Assembly: GCA_045123185.1 (NCBI GenBank)
Contig: JBGVIL010000178.1
Span: forward strand, 1 to 64,000
Length of the DNA: 64,000 bases
Direction: 5' to 3'
Source: UBA1231 sp045123185
Lineage (GTDB): Bacteria > Bacillota_I > Bacilli_A > ML615J-28 > CAG-313
The translations under genes were made by a program, and so were the position numbers. This document shows positions 6,050-13,574 of this stretch, piece by piece; position 1 is the first letter of the stretch, and every line of letters starts with the position of its first letter. The notes beneath the pieces were generated by a model, which was not told the origin of the DNA, did no database searches, and worked only from the letters and a program-made list of their open reading frames with translations.

Positions 6050-6886
6050 ATGGAAAATTTTACTTATACCAAAGGTTTACAAAAATTAGGATGTACTTAT
6101 TTAGGTGGTGTAAAACATTCTGCAAAGATGATGTATTCTTATAACAAAGGTACATTGACTTATTGTTTGTACCTTGCACCCTCTACAATGGCATACGGAA
6201 ATAAAACTACTTGTCCTAATGATAAGTATTGTAAAGATTTATGCTTGAATGGTGCGGGACGTAACAAATATGATATTTTGCACAATGGTTTTGAAAATTC
6301 AAATATCAATATTGCAAGAATCAAAAAAACTAAACTATTCTATGAGGATAGAGAAACATTCATGCAGTTATTAGTACACGAAATTAAAGTTGCTCAAAAC
6401 AAAGCAAAAAAGATGAATCTTGAATTTTCTATCCGTTTGAATGGTACAAGTGATTTATCTTTACTTACATTCAAGTTAGGTGGTAAAAACATTCTTGAAA
6501 TCTTTAATGATGTTCAATTTTATGATTATAGTAAAATTTTACCTCGTTTTAAACAATTTAAAAAATCTAATTATAAAAATTATGATATAACATTTTCATA
6601 TAATGGTCATAATTGGTATGAATGTGAGGAAATTTTAAAAATGGGTGGTAAAGTGGCAGTTGTTTTTGAAAGTGATGTAATCCCTAAAACATTTAATGGT
6701 TACAAGGTAGAAAATGGTAACGATGATGATATGAGATATTTAAATTCACCCTCTTCTGTTATCTATCTACACTATCATAAAACGGCAAATGATTATGTTT
6801 TAGATGAAAAAACAAATAAACGAAGATATGTATCGCCAAATACACCTTTTATAGTAAAAAAAGATGATATTAGATGCAAATATTAA
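6050..6886 (+). CDS. Gp88 family phage protein
   Basis: A 278-residue member of the phage gene 88 family, widespread in tailed phages and without a proven function. Hallmarks: the Cys cluster CPNDKYCKDLCL, then AGR, the segment RIKKTKLFYEDRETFM, RLNGTSDL and VQFYDYSK. The Cys cluster could bind a metal or iron-sulfur centre. I start at the ATG at 6050, since an upstream start at 5960 would lie before the promoter's -7 box. It is a single-gene unit followed by a long hairpin at 6893. Confidence 0.88.
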   Translation: MENFTYTKGLQKLGCTYLGGVKHSAKMMYSYNKGTLTYCLYLAPSTMAYGNKTTCPNDKYCKDLCLNGAGRNKYDILHNGFENSNINIARIKKTKLFYEDRETFMQLLVHEIKVAQNKAKKMNLEFSIRLNGTSDLSLLTFKLGGKNILEIFNDVQFYDYSKILPRFKQFKKSNYKNYDITFSYNGHNWYECEEILKMGGKVAVVFESDVIPKTFNGYKVENGNDDDMRYLNSPSSVIYLHYHKTANDYVLDEKTNKRRYVSPNTPFIVKKDDIRCKY

Positions 6887-6892
6887 ATAAAA

Positions 6893-6946
6893 TTAAAATT
6901 GCTATTTTGGTATAATGTAATATTTATATTAAAATAGCAATTTTAA
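6893..6946 (+). terminator. Long hairpin just before a homing endonuclease gene
   Basis: A 16-bp perfect stem (6893-6908 with 6931-6946) centred on ATTGCTATTTT/AAAATAGCAAT. It ends 3 bases before the ATG at 6950, so it may terminate the Gp88 message, hide the endonuclease start, or both. Confidence 0.65.
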
Positions 6947-6949
6947 TAT

Positions 6950-7969
6950 ATGGGTAAACAAAAAACAACAGAACAATTTATAGCAGATGCAATTAAAGTT
7001 CATGGAAATAAATATGATTATAGTAAAACAATCTATACAAAGGCACTTAATAAAGTACTTTTAATTTGTCCTATTCATGGCGAATTTGAAATATGTGCAA
7101 ATTCTCATTTAAATGGTAGAGGATGTAAAAAATGTGGTATAGAAAAAAGTAAAGAAACTATTAAAGAAACTTTAAAACATAGAAAAAAAACATATCATAA
7201 AAATAAAAAGAAAACAATAGAACAATTTATAGAAGAAGCAAGAAAAATTCATGGGGATAAATATGATTATTCAAAAGTTAATTATATTAATAATCATACT
7301 AAAGTTATTATAACTTGTCCTATTCATGGTGATTTTGAAATGACACCTTCTAATCATTTAAATGGTCAAAATTGTAAATATTGTTCATATATACAAAAAA
7401 GTATAACAAAAACATCTAATAAAGAAAAGTTCATAGAAAAAGCAAATATTATACATTGTAATTTTTATAATTATGATAAAGTTATATATACTAAAGCAAG
7501 AAAAAAAGTTATTATAACTTGCCCTATTCATGGTGATTTTGAAATGACACCAGATAATCATTTAAAAGGTTGTGGTTGCCAAAGATGTCAAAATTCAAAA
7601 CTTGAAAATGATGTTAGAAAATTATTATTAAATAATAATATACAATTTATAGAATATTATAAACCATTTTGGTTAAAATGTGATGATGGTATTCATACAC
7701 AATCGTTAGATTTTTATTTACCAGAATATAATATTGCTATAGAATGTCAAGGTATACAACATTTTGGAGAATATGGTACATTTGGTTCAAAAACAAAATC
7801 ATCAGAAGAATTTTATAATAAAATACTTGAAAGAGATATTAGAAAAAATTTTTTATGTAAAAAAAATAATGTTGAATTATTATATTTTACTAAAATAAAA
7901 TGTATAAACAATTATATATTTCCTATTATAAATGATTATGATGAATTGTTAAAAATGATTAAAAAATAA
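6950..7969 (+). CDS. Putative homing endonuclease with DUF723-type repeats, copy 1
   Basis: A 339-residue protein with three zinc-ribbon-like repeats (about residues 5-62, 83-145, 155-215). Each has HGxKYDYSK, then CPIHGxFE, a conserved HL and CxxC. A nuclease-like C terminus with DFYLPEYNIAIECQGIQH follows, matching the core of a PD-(D/E)XK fold (D, then ExQ). Two relatives lie at 31047 and 37535. Free-standing nucleases of this build are typical homing endonucleases; activity here is inferred. The start lies 3 bases after a 16-bp hairpin, which may control translation. Confidence 0.85.
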   Translation: MGKQKTTEQFIADAIKVHGNKYDYSKTIYTKALNKVLLICPIHGEFEICANSHLNGRGCKKCGIEKSKETIKETLKHRKKTYHKNKKKTIEQFIEEARKIHGDKYDYSKVNYINNHTKVIITCPIHGDFEMTPSNHLNGQNCKYCSYIQKSITKTSNKEKFIEKANIIHCNFYNYDKVIYTKARKKVIITCPIHGDFEMTPDNHLKGCGCQRCQNSKLENDVRKLLLNNNIQFIEYYKPFWLKCDDGIHTQSLDFYLPEYNIAIECQGIQHFGEYGTFGSKTKSSEEFYNKILERDIRKNFLCKKNNVELLYFTKIKCINNYIFPIINDYDELLKMIKK

Positions 7970-7976
7970 AATATTA

Positions 7977-8008
7977 TTTGTAATATTATAAATTATATTG
8001 TATATTTG
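7977..8008 (+). promoter_or_regulatory. Bacteroidota -33/-7 promoter
   Basis: TTTG at 7977-7980, 20-base spacer, TATATTTG at 8001-8008. A terminator-like palindrome at 8092 lies between it and the next gene. Confidence 0.75.
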
Positions 8009-8013
8009 TACAT

Positions 8014-8121
8014 ATAAAAATATTTACTCTAAAATACTAAATTACCTAATAAAATAGGTTGAATATCAATTAAAAACTGATATATGGTATAAGAGGTACT
8101 TAATTAAGTACCTCTTTTTTT
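8014..8121 (+). ncRNA. Candidate small structured RNA or leader
   Basis: The segment between the promoter at 7977 and the T-tailed palindrome at 8092 contains two more hairpins, ACCTA/TAGGT near 8044-8059 and ATATCA/TGATAT near 8063-8083. A transcript of about 105 nt would end before the next gene unless read through. It may be a small RNA or an attenuating leader for 8146. Confidence 0.4.
8092..8121 (+). terminator. GGTACTT palindrome 1 with T tail
   Basis: A perfect 24-base palindrome (8092-8115) with core GGTACTTAATTAAGTACC, followed by a T run. It is the first of five copies of this element between 8092 and 9860 and the only one with a full terminator tail. Confidence 0.7.
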
Positions 8122-8145
8122 GTATATATAAATTAACATAAAAAT

Positions 8146-8604
8146 ATGAGTGATAAAGTATATTATGAAAATAAATCTATAGATGAGATTGAAATAATAG
8201 ATAAACCTTTTGATAGAATATTATTATTTAGTCATGATGAAAAACCAACACATCTATTAAAAATAGATGCTAAATTACTTGTATATCATTTGAATGGTCA
8301 AGTACATAAGAAAATTGTTAACAATGATAATGTGTTTTATCAACATGATACAAAAATTCTTGAATATACTACAGCAATAAGAAATGTACATGTTAAATCA
8401 TGTAATATACAAGATTTTATGTGTACAAGCGGTATGTTATATGTATTTTATTATACCAATAATAAACCTATAGCATATTTTGTTAGTGGTTATTTCAAAG
8501 ATATGGAAAATAAAATAGGCAACTTTAATAGAAGCGAAGAAACTGACCCAAAATATAAACTAATTAAATATGGATATAATCTAGATGATATGGAATTCAT
8601 ATAA
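8146..8604 (+). CDS. Hypothetical protein
   Basis: A 152-residue protein that I do not recognise, mixed alpha/beta by inspection. A central segment (residues 38-70) looks like beta hairpins (LLVYHLNGQVHKK), and Tyr/Phe-rich strands lie near residues 100-118. No signal peptide or membrane segment. It follows the candidate small RNA and the first GGTACTT palindrome, and the second palindrome lies after it. Confidence 0.75.
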   Translation: MSDKVYYENKSIDEIEIIDKPFDRILLFSHDEKPTHLLKIDAKLLVYHLNGQVHKKIVNNDNVFYQHDTKILEYTTAIRNVHVKSCNIQDFMCTSGMLYVFYYTNNKPIAYFVSGYFKDMENKIGNFNRSEETDPKYKLIKYGYNLDDMEFI

Positions 8605-8613
8605 ACCAGATAT

Positions 8614-8685
8614 ATCCAGAATAAAACAGGATATATAAGCCTGAAAAATATCTTGACACCAATAGGTACTTATTTAAGTACCTAT
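8614..8685 (+). promoter_or_regulatory. Structured intergenic with GGTACTT palindrome 2
   Basis: ATATATCC/GGATATAT and an overlapping CAGG/CCTG pairing offer alternative hairpins at about 8614-8644. A near-perfect palindrome with core GGTACTTATTTAAGTACC follows at 8662-8685. No T tail is present. The arrangement suggests a regulatory leader or an operator for 8743. Confidence 0.45.
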
Positions 8686-8742
8686 CATATATTTATATAC
8701 CTATAAAATAATTTGTTAAAAAATATTAAATACTTTTAAATT

Positions 8743-8973
8743 ATGTTAAAACTAAAAATGCTTTGGAATAAATTCTGTATTATTGTAATAGAAATATGTA
8801 TCAAATTATCTAAACTTATTTCTATGGTGATGGAAAAATGTCATAATACACTTCAAAACTATAGAGACATGGTTAGCGCAATTGATGAGGAATTAAATGA
8901 GGAAAAGAATTCTACATTATTTGTGGATGAAGATACAACAAAAATAAACCAAATAAATCCTAATAAAATTTAA
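8743..8973 (+). CDS. Small protein with hydrophobic N terminus
   Basis: A 76-residue protein. Residues 7-28 are hydrophobic (FCIIVIEICIKLSKLISM) and probably amphipathic or membrane-associated. The rest is acidic and polar. It is followed 5 bases later by a 37-codon membrane peptide, so the two may act together at the membrane. Function unknown. Confidence 0.65.
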   Translation: MLKLKMLWNKFCIIVIEICIKLSKLISMVMEKCHNTLQNYRDMVSAIDEELNEEKNSTLFVDEDTTKINQINPNKI

Positions 8974-8978
8974 AAAAC

Positions 8979-9092
8979 ATGGCAACAACATTAATGCAGT
9001 CAAATAATAATAATAATCAAAATGATGATGCCTTAATAGTAGGTGTGTGCGGTATTATATTAATGATAGTATATTTCTTATACTGTGGTTAA
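8979..9092 (+). CDS. Small membrane peptide
   Basis: A 37-residue ORF: a polar start with five Asn in a row, then a transmembrane segment ALIVGVCGIILMIVYFLY. It starts 5 bases after the preceding stop, as expected for coupled genes. Function unknown. Confidence 0.6.
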   Translation: MATTLMQSNNNNNQNDDALIVGVCGIILMIVYFLYCG

Positions 9093-9111
9093 TAATATCT
9101 AAAATAGATAC

Positions 9112-9202
9112 TACTTACATATAATAATACTAAATTTGTAAGTAAAGGGGTGGATAGGTACTTTTTTAAGTACCTATACCACATAACATATGTGCATATA
9201 TG
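9112..9202 (+). promoter_or_regulatory. Structured intergenic with GGTACTT palindrome 3
   Basis: Hairpin ACTTAC/GTAAGT, then an extended palindrome GTGG-ATAGGTAC/GTACCTAT-CCAC at about 9151-9183 with core 9154-9177, then ATAACATAT/ATATGTTAT at about 9183-9206. Three hairpins in a row in a 146-base gap suggest RNA-level control. Confidence 0.45.
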
Positions 9203-9238
9203 TTATAGTTAATAATTGTTAATTAAATCTTAATATAT

Positions 9239-9771
9239 ATGAAATTGTTCTATAAAGATGATGATGATGAAAAAATAATGACAAATGAAATAATAGAAAA
9301 AAAAAAGAATCAATAAATACTATTGATTATTCTAGTATTGTTAATGATATAAAAAAAACACAAATATATAATATTTTACACCCAAATGATTTAATACCAA
9401 TAAATAAATCAATATTTGAAGGATTTAAAATAAGAACAAGAATAGATGGAGTAACAACAACATTGTACGTGAAAGAGATATATTCAACACAAACAGATAA
9501 ATACCAAAATTTAATTGAACTAAAAACAATACTAGGTAATAAATTATATATCCCAAAAGATAATATTATTATTCAAAAAACAACTTTTATATTATATCAT
9601 TATAATGATAACTCATTCCAATTATTTGACCTAAAAATTGTTAATATTAATAATATTACTATTAATGATATAATTAATAATACTAATAAAATTATACCAC
9701 AAGATACAGATAATATTATTTATATTAATAATGTTAATAAAACAAAATATATATTCAATTATCTTATATAA
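9239..9771 (+). CDS. Hypothetical protein needing a -1 frameshift at A10
   Basis: An ATG at 9239 opens a 25-codon frame (MKLFYKDDDDEK and onward) that stops at 9314. The -1 frame is open from about 9289 to the stop at 9771 and has no ATG near its beginning. The two frames overlap at a run of ten A (9297-9306), a classic site for polymerase or ribosome slippage. One slip gives a protein of about 177 residues, very rich in Asn and Ile. Alternatives are a one-base sequencing error, a broken gene, or a 102-residue protein from TTG at 9463. Function unknown. Confidence 0.55.
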
Positions 9772-9778
9772 TATATAA

Positions 9779-9799
9779 TAGGTACTTATTTAAGTACCT
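9779..9799 (+). repeat. GGTACTT palindrome 4
   Basis: Core GGTACTTATTTAAGTACC, right after the stop at 9771 and followed by TTTTG. It may end the gene before it. Confidence 0.6.
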
Positions 9800-9839
9800 T
9801 TTGTTGTATATATAGCACACATACATACAAATATATATA

Positions 9840-9860
9840 ATAGGTACTTATTTAAGTACA
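9840..9860 (+). repeat. GGTACTT palindrome 5
   Basis: Core GGTACTTATTTAAGTAC with the outer base pair lost. It lies 41 bases after copy 4. Confidence 0.6.
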
Positions 9861-9868
9861 TATATGAC

Positions 9869-9938
9869 AAAGTGTAAGTAAAATCATATCATTTACTTAC
9901 ACTTTTTAAAAATGTTACATGTACATCAGTAACATTTT
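9869..9938. terminator. Two hairpins between converging operons
   Basis: AAAGTGTAAGTAAA/TTTACTTACACTTT (about 9869-9905) and AAAATGTTAC/GTAACATTTT (9908-9938) stand where the + genes meet the - genes. Both have A/T tails and can act in both directions. Confidence 0.75.
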
Positions 9939-9977
9939 GATGATTAATATATAATAAACACGACAAATTGTCAACGA

Positions 9978-10427
9978 TTAATCCCAATCATCATAACAAT
10001 CATAAGGTCTATAACAACCACAACCATAACTGTTAGGAGAAGTATAAGAACCAAAATATGTACGGTCATTAATAGGTATAGCACCAACACTATCCTTATG
10101 CTTATTAATTAAGGTAGTCAAATTTACCTTACTATTACTCAATGCTAATATATTAGTGTTAGGGAAACATGTAGCATATAATATGTACTTAGTCTTAAAT
10201 TCTGATTTCTGACTATCTACATAACTTATCTTACAAGAATCTAAAAACTTGAAAAACTCACTACCACAACTAAACTTCTTTGGAGTACTATCTAAATCAC
10301 TCCATTCATAAAAACTTAAATCACATCTATCACTATAATTAGTATAACTATTATTATAACTAACCTTATTACACTCTTCTAAATATGATTTAAAATCTTC
10401 CTTTAACTTATTACGCTTATTTGCCAT
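9978..10427 (-). CDS. Hypothetical Tyr/Cys-rich protein
   Basis: A 149-residue protein with many Ser, Asn and Tyr. The last 20 residues contain four Cys between Gly, Tyr and Asp (YGCGCYRPYDCYDDW plus one upstream), which could bind a metal or be modified. No known domain. It is last in a three-gene minus operon (10955 to 9978), and the 57-residue gene upstream stops 2 bases before its start. Function unknown. Confidence 0.75.
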   Translation of the reverse strand: MANKRNKLKEDFKSYLEECNKVSYNNSYTNYSDRCDLSFYEWSDLDSTPKKFSCGSEFFKFLDSCKISYVDSQKSEFKTKYILYATCFPNTNILALSNSKVNLTTLINKHKDSVGAIPINDRTYFGSYTSPNSYGCGCYRPYDCYDDWD

Positions 10428-10429
10428 AA

Positions 10430-10603
10430 TTAATACAAACCATTTAATATACGTGATTCACGTTCCTCAACTATAACAAACTCATTAATATCACTTTCCT
10501 CTGCTAAATCTCTTGCCTTCTCTAATGCCTCACCTTCATCATTAGCCTCAACTGTCTTGATGATATTAGCAGTATATGTTAACTCAATTGTATAATTCTG
10601 CAT
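10430..10603 (-). CDS. Small acidic protein, PcfM/DpnD-like pattern
   Basis: A 57-residue ORF. The sequence runs strand, EANDEGEALEKARDLAEE helix, strand. The helix motif EAxxExEALExA is typical of small beta-alpha-beta proteins such as the DpnD/PcfM type, often found on mobile elements. It lies between genes at 10623 and 9978 in the same direction, with 2 bases to the next start, which supports it being real. Function unknown. Confidence 0.7.
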   Translation of the reverse strand: MQNYTIELTYTANIIKTVEANDEGEALEKARDLAEESDINEFVIVEERESRILNGLY

Positions 10604-10622
10604 ATAATATATATATTAATAA

Positions 10623-10955
10623 TTAATCATTTGAACCATTACAATGTAACTCATAATAACTACACATTACATCTGTTACCTTTATTTCATCAGATTCACC
10701 CAATTCCATAAATTCACGAATACTGTCTTGCATTGCCTTACTCTTCTTAACCAATTCTAACTTTGGAAAATCCATGTAATACTCCTTACCCTCACAATCA
10801 TTACAATGAGCATAACCATCAAATACATCAAATGTCATTTCATGCTTATTATCATCACCAAAGATAGCATCCTCAATACTAATTGTCATAGTACATACCA
10901 AATTAGTATGAGTCATATTCTCTAAATCTTCTACTGTCAATAATGGCTTCTTCAT
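10623..10955 (-). CDS. Hypothetical protein, first gene of operon
   Basis: A 110-residue acidic protein from the ATG at 10955. A longer TTG start at 11000 would overlap the promoter's -7 box and is rejected. Residues 46-55 contain HCNDCEGKEY, a possible metal knuckle with one His and two Cys, and another Cys/His pair lies near the C terminus. It is followed by the genes at 10430 and 9978. Function unknown. Confidence 0.75.
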   Translation of the reverse strand: MKKPLLTVEDLENMTHTNLVCTMTISIEDAIFGDDNKHEMTFDVFDGYAHCNDCEGKEYYMDFPKLELVKKSKAMQDSIREFMELGESDEIKVTDVMCSYYELHCNGSND

Positions 10956-10997
10956 ATTTATATCATTTAATTTTTTTATATATTCATTTCTATAATG

Positions 10998-11028
10998 CAA
11001 AAATATATATTTTTTATATATAATACAA
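10998..11028 (-). promoter_or_regulatory. Bacteroidota -33/-7 promoter
   Basis: On the minus strand TTG at 11028-11026, 20-base spacer, TATTTTTG at 11005-10998. It drives the operon 10955-9978. Confidence 0.75.
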
Positions 11029-11049
11029 TTTTTTATTGTTAAAATGTGT

Positions 11050-11220
11050 TAAATAATTGATAATCAATATGTTATAATATATTATATATCATTATTTAGG
11101 TAAACAACTCTGTAATGTGCTGATTATCAGTAAGTTATAGTATATTAATAGTATGTATAATAGTGTTCCTGAAATTATCCTGAATTTTTCCTGAATTTAG
11201 AATTTTTTGTAAAAATTTTT
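11050..11220. repeat. Non-coding region with short repeats
   Basis: Two related units, TTGATAATCAATATGTTATA near 11057 and CTGATTATCAGTAAGTTATA near 11119, each have a palindromic core followed by a shared tail. About 50 bases on, TCCTGAA occurs three times (about 11166-11198). Iteron-like repeats in AT-rich DNA could be a replication origin or operator sites. I find no protein that clearly belongs to them. Confidence 0.4.
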
Positions 11221-11233
11221 TGGGAGGAGTTAT

Positions 11234-11341
11234 ATGGTGAACAGTTTTTTTAATATAAATTACATATATAATTTATTTATACGAATAATTCTTCTATTAA
11301 ATGTTTTTTTTTTATTATGTAATTTTATTATATCATCATAA
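11234..11341 (+). CDS. Possible small hydrophobic ORF with strong SD
   Basis: A 35-codon ORF (MVNSFFNINYIYNLF, then RIILLLNVFFLLCNFIIS). GGGAGGAG lies 5 bases before the ATG, a Shine-Dalgarno site of a kind almost absent elsewhere here. It is alone on the plus strand between minus genes and has no recognised promoter, so it may be chance. Confidence 0.3.
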   Translation: MVNSFFNINYIYNLFIRIILLLNVFFLLCNFIISS

Positions 11342-11382
11342 CATAAGATTAATGAATAAATAATATTAACATTATATAAAAA

Positions 11383-11420
11383 ATATGGAATGTAATTTTC
11401 TTATATATTACATTCCATAT
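11383..11420 (-). terminator. Rho-independent terminator
   Basis: ATATGGAATGTAAT (11383-11396) pairs with ATTACATTCCATAT (11407-11420); on the minus strand a T run follows. It ends the gene at 11425. Confidence 0.8.
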
Positions 11421-11424
11421 TATA

Positions 11425-11850
11425 TTATCTCATTCCATTTATTCTTCTTTTTTCAACATCAGCCTTTGTTTGTGGAGCAGTTCTATAATCTTCTGCATTA
11501 GGATTATTCATATATGACATATAATTATTTTGTCCTCTTTTATTTGCATTATATAAATCTTTTCTTTTATCATAATTATTATCTCTATCACCAATATAAT
11601 TATGTTCAAATGATTTGTTACGAACTTGGTCTGCCATATGTGAATGTTTTCTTGCTAAATCATAATCATTTTTATCATAAGCATCTTTCATTTGTTTTTC
11701 ATGTCTTGCTTGTAATGCTCCTAATGCATATTGTCCTCTTTCAGTATCACCTACTTCATTCAATTGTGCTTCTGATAATATTTGTTCAACACTTTCTTTT
11801 ATAATTCTATGTAAATCTGATTCTGTTAATCTAACTATTTTTTTTGACAT
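11425..11850 (-). CDS. Hypothetical protein with RLTESDLHRIIKESV N-terminal motif
   Basis: A 141-residue charged protein. The first 27 residues, with RLTESDLHRIIKESV, match a short helical motif that I associate with the N termini of many otherwise unrelated proteins of gut Bacteroidota phages; this is from memory, not a search. The rest is Asn, Asp, Lys and Arg rich and probably disordered. The motif may target proteins to the virion or to a partner. It is a single-gene unit with terminators on both sides. Confidence 0.75.
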   Translation of the reverse strand: MSKKIVRLTESDLHRIIKESVEQILSEAQLNEVGDTERGQYALGALQARHEKQMKDAYDKNDYDLARKHSHMADQVRNKSFEHNYIGDRDNNYDKRKDLYNANKRGQNNYMSYMNNPNAEDYRTAPQTKADVEKRRINGMR

Positions 11851-11904
11851 AATATTATGTATTTTTTTTATAAATTATAATTTACTATAAATAGTAATAA
11901 ATGT

Positions 11905-11948
11905 AAAAAGGAGATATAAGAATTTAATTTATCTTATATCTCCTTTTT
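11905..11948. terminator. Terminator between same-direction genes
   Basis: AAAAAGGAGATATAAGA (11905-11921) pairs perfectly with TCTTATATCTCCTTTTT (11932-11948). It ends the DUF285 gene on the minus strand. Confidence 0.8.
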
Positions 11949-11957
11949 TTATTTTTT

Positions 11958-12809
11958 TTAAGAATATTTAATTTCTTTTAATTTTCTATATAGAAATAGG
12001 TTATTTTTTGGGTTGACAATAATGTTTTTAACATTTTTTATATTATTCAAGAATTGTGGTAATTTTATATTATATTCATTTATTTTAATATTTTTAATAT
12101 TTATATTTTTTATTTCACCGCATCCTTCAAACATGCCATACATCTGAGTTAGATGTGATATATCAAAATGGCTTAAATCTAATGATGTTAATTTATAACA
12201 ATAACTAAACATTCGATACATATTAGTTACCTTAGATGTATCAAATGAACTTAAATTTAATTCAGTTAAACCACTACATTCATAAAACATATAATCCATA
12301 TGAGTTACATTAGATGTATCCCATTTATCACCAAATGTTATTGACGTTAAACTACTACAACAACTAAACATATCATTCATGTAAATAACTTTAGATGTAT
12401 CAAATGAACTTAAATCTAATGAAGTTAAATTATAGCATTCAACAAACATTTCACCCATATTAGTAACCTTAGATGTATCAAATTTATCACCAAATGTAAT
12501 TGATGTTAAATTATAACAATTATAAAACATTTCACTCATATTAGTTACCTTTGATGTATCAAATTTTGATAAATCTATTGTTATTATGTCATTGCAATTA
12601 AAAAATAAACGACAGCAATCAATTGGTTTATTTAATTCAATTATTACATCATGTACTAAATATTTTTTATCACATGCATATATTCTAGTTGGGTATTTAA
12701 TTTTTTCATTATTAATATAGATAGATTTAATATCACCCATATCAATATTTTTATTTATGGTTAATATACCATTTATTGTTTTTTGTGTTAATTTAATATA
12801 ATTTTCCAT
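11958..12809 (-). CDS. BspA-like DUF285 repeat protein
   Basis: A 283-residue protein with six repeats of about 24 residues (SSFDTSKVTNM, xxMFxxCxxLTSL; roughly residues 78-235), the DUF285 type of leucine-rich repeat known from BspA-like surface proteins. The N terminus (1-75) is a small beta-rich domain. There is no signal peptide. Unlike the large DUF285 proteins at 46719, 48584 and 57280, it sits next to the paralogue array and has a host-type promoter (12854), so it may act early and inside the cell. Confidence 0.85.
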   Translation of the reverse strand: MENYIKLTQKTINGILTINKNIDMGDIKSIYINNEKIKYPTRIYACDKKYLVHDVIIELNKPIDCCRLFFNCNDIITIDLSKFDTSKVTNMSEMFYNCYNLTSITFGDKFDTSKVTNMGEMFVECYNLTSLDLSSFDTSKVIYMNDMFSCCSSLTSITFGDKWDTSNVTHMDYMFYECSGLTELNLSSFDTSKVTNMYRMFSYCYKLTSLDLSHFDISHLTQMYGMFEGCGEIKNINIKNIKINEYNIKLPQFLNNIKNVKNIIVNPKNNLFLYRKLKEIKYS

Positions 12810-12853
12810 AACATTTATTTTTTATTATTTATTTCTTTTCTTTTTTGATATTG

Positions 12854-12885
12854 CAAAGATAATATATATTTTTATAATAATCAAA
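12854..12885 (-). promoter_or_regulatory. Bacteroidota -33/-7 promoter
   Basis: TTTG at 12885-12882, 20-base spacer, TATCTTTG at 12861-12854 on the minus strand, for the DUF285 gene at 11958. Confidence 0.8.
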
Positions 12886-12950
12886 TTTTTTGTGTTAATA
12901 AATGTTAATTTTCTTAGTGTTATGTAGTTATTATATATAAGACCACTAAT

Positions 12951-13238
12951 TTATATGATATCATTACCATTTAATCCGTATAATGCCATAGTATTATGAC
13001 CTAATTTATTACTTAATATATCTTTCCATTTTTCATTGATATCATACCAAAAATTAAAACCTTCTTTTGTATCTCTCCAAATAAATGCATCATCAACAAA
13101 GCAGTATGGTTTATATGTTGATAAAGATTTAATATCATAACACCATCTTACATAATGTCTATTTTTTATATTGTATATAAATAAATGATATATATTATGG
13201 TGTTTTAAGAATCTTATAAAGAGTTGTAAGTATGTCAT
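12951..13238 (-). CDS. Array paralogue 1 (RFLKxNNIY family)
   Basis: 95 residues. Begins MTYLQLFIRFLKHHNIYHLF and carries the second family motif AFIWRDTKEGFNFW (residues 51-64) followed by W71. It is the last gene of the array operon. Its ATG overlaps the stop of paralogue 2 by four bases. Family function unknown; the two motif blocks suggest a small helical protein. Confidence 0.85.
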   Translation of the reverse strand: MTYLQLFIRFLKHHNIYHLFIYNIKNRHYVRWCYDIKSLSTYKPYCFVDDAFIWRDTKEGFNFWYDINEKWKDILSNKLGHNTMALYGLNGNDII

Positions 13239-13567
13239 ATTTTTAGCATTTTAATTAATTCATCATTAACTTTAATTTCTTTATTTGATTTTAAAGAAAT
13301 TAAAGTTTCATTTTTTAATGATTTTGATATTATATATAATATAATATCTCCCCATTTAATATTAAACTTTAACCAAAATTCAAATCCTTCTTTTGTATTT
13401 GTCCATCTAAATGCATTATGAATTAAATAATATGCTTTATATGTTTTTATATTTTCAATTTTATATTGATAAAATGATTCACAATATATATTTTGCATAT
13501 TATAGAAAAATAAATGGTATATATTATTAATTTTTAAGAATCTATAAAATAATTGTAATAGTGTCAT
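13235..13567 (-). CDS. Array paralogue 2 (RFLKxNNIY family)
   Basis: 110 residues from the conserved ATG at 13567. A start six codons upstream would overlap the gene before it, but no other member has such an extension. Motifs: LLQLFYRFLKINNIYHLF, then AFRWTNTKEGFEFW and a further Trp. The variable C terminus is Lys/Ile rich. Confidence 0.83.
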   Translation of the reverse strand: MTLLQLFYRFLKINNIYHLFFYNMQNIYCESFYQYKIENIKTYKAYYLIHNAFRWTNTKEGFEFWLKFNIKWGDIILYIISKSLKNETLISLKSNKEIKVNDELIKMLKI

Positions 13568-13574
13568 AAAAATT

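Noticed and set aside
11514..11804. Plus-strand ORF of 96 codons opposite the gene at 11425
   Set aside because: It has the Tyr/His/Leu bias of an antisense frame, and the minus frame has a recognisable N-terminal motif and terminator.
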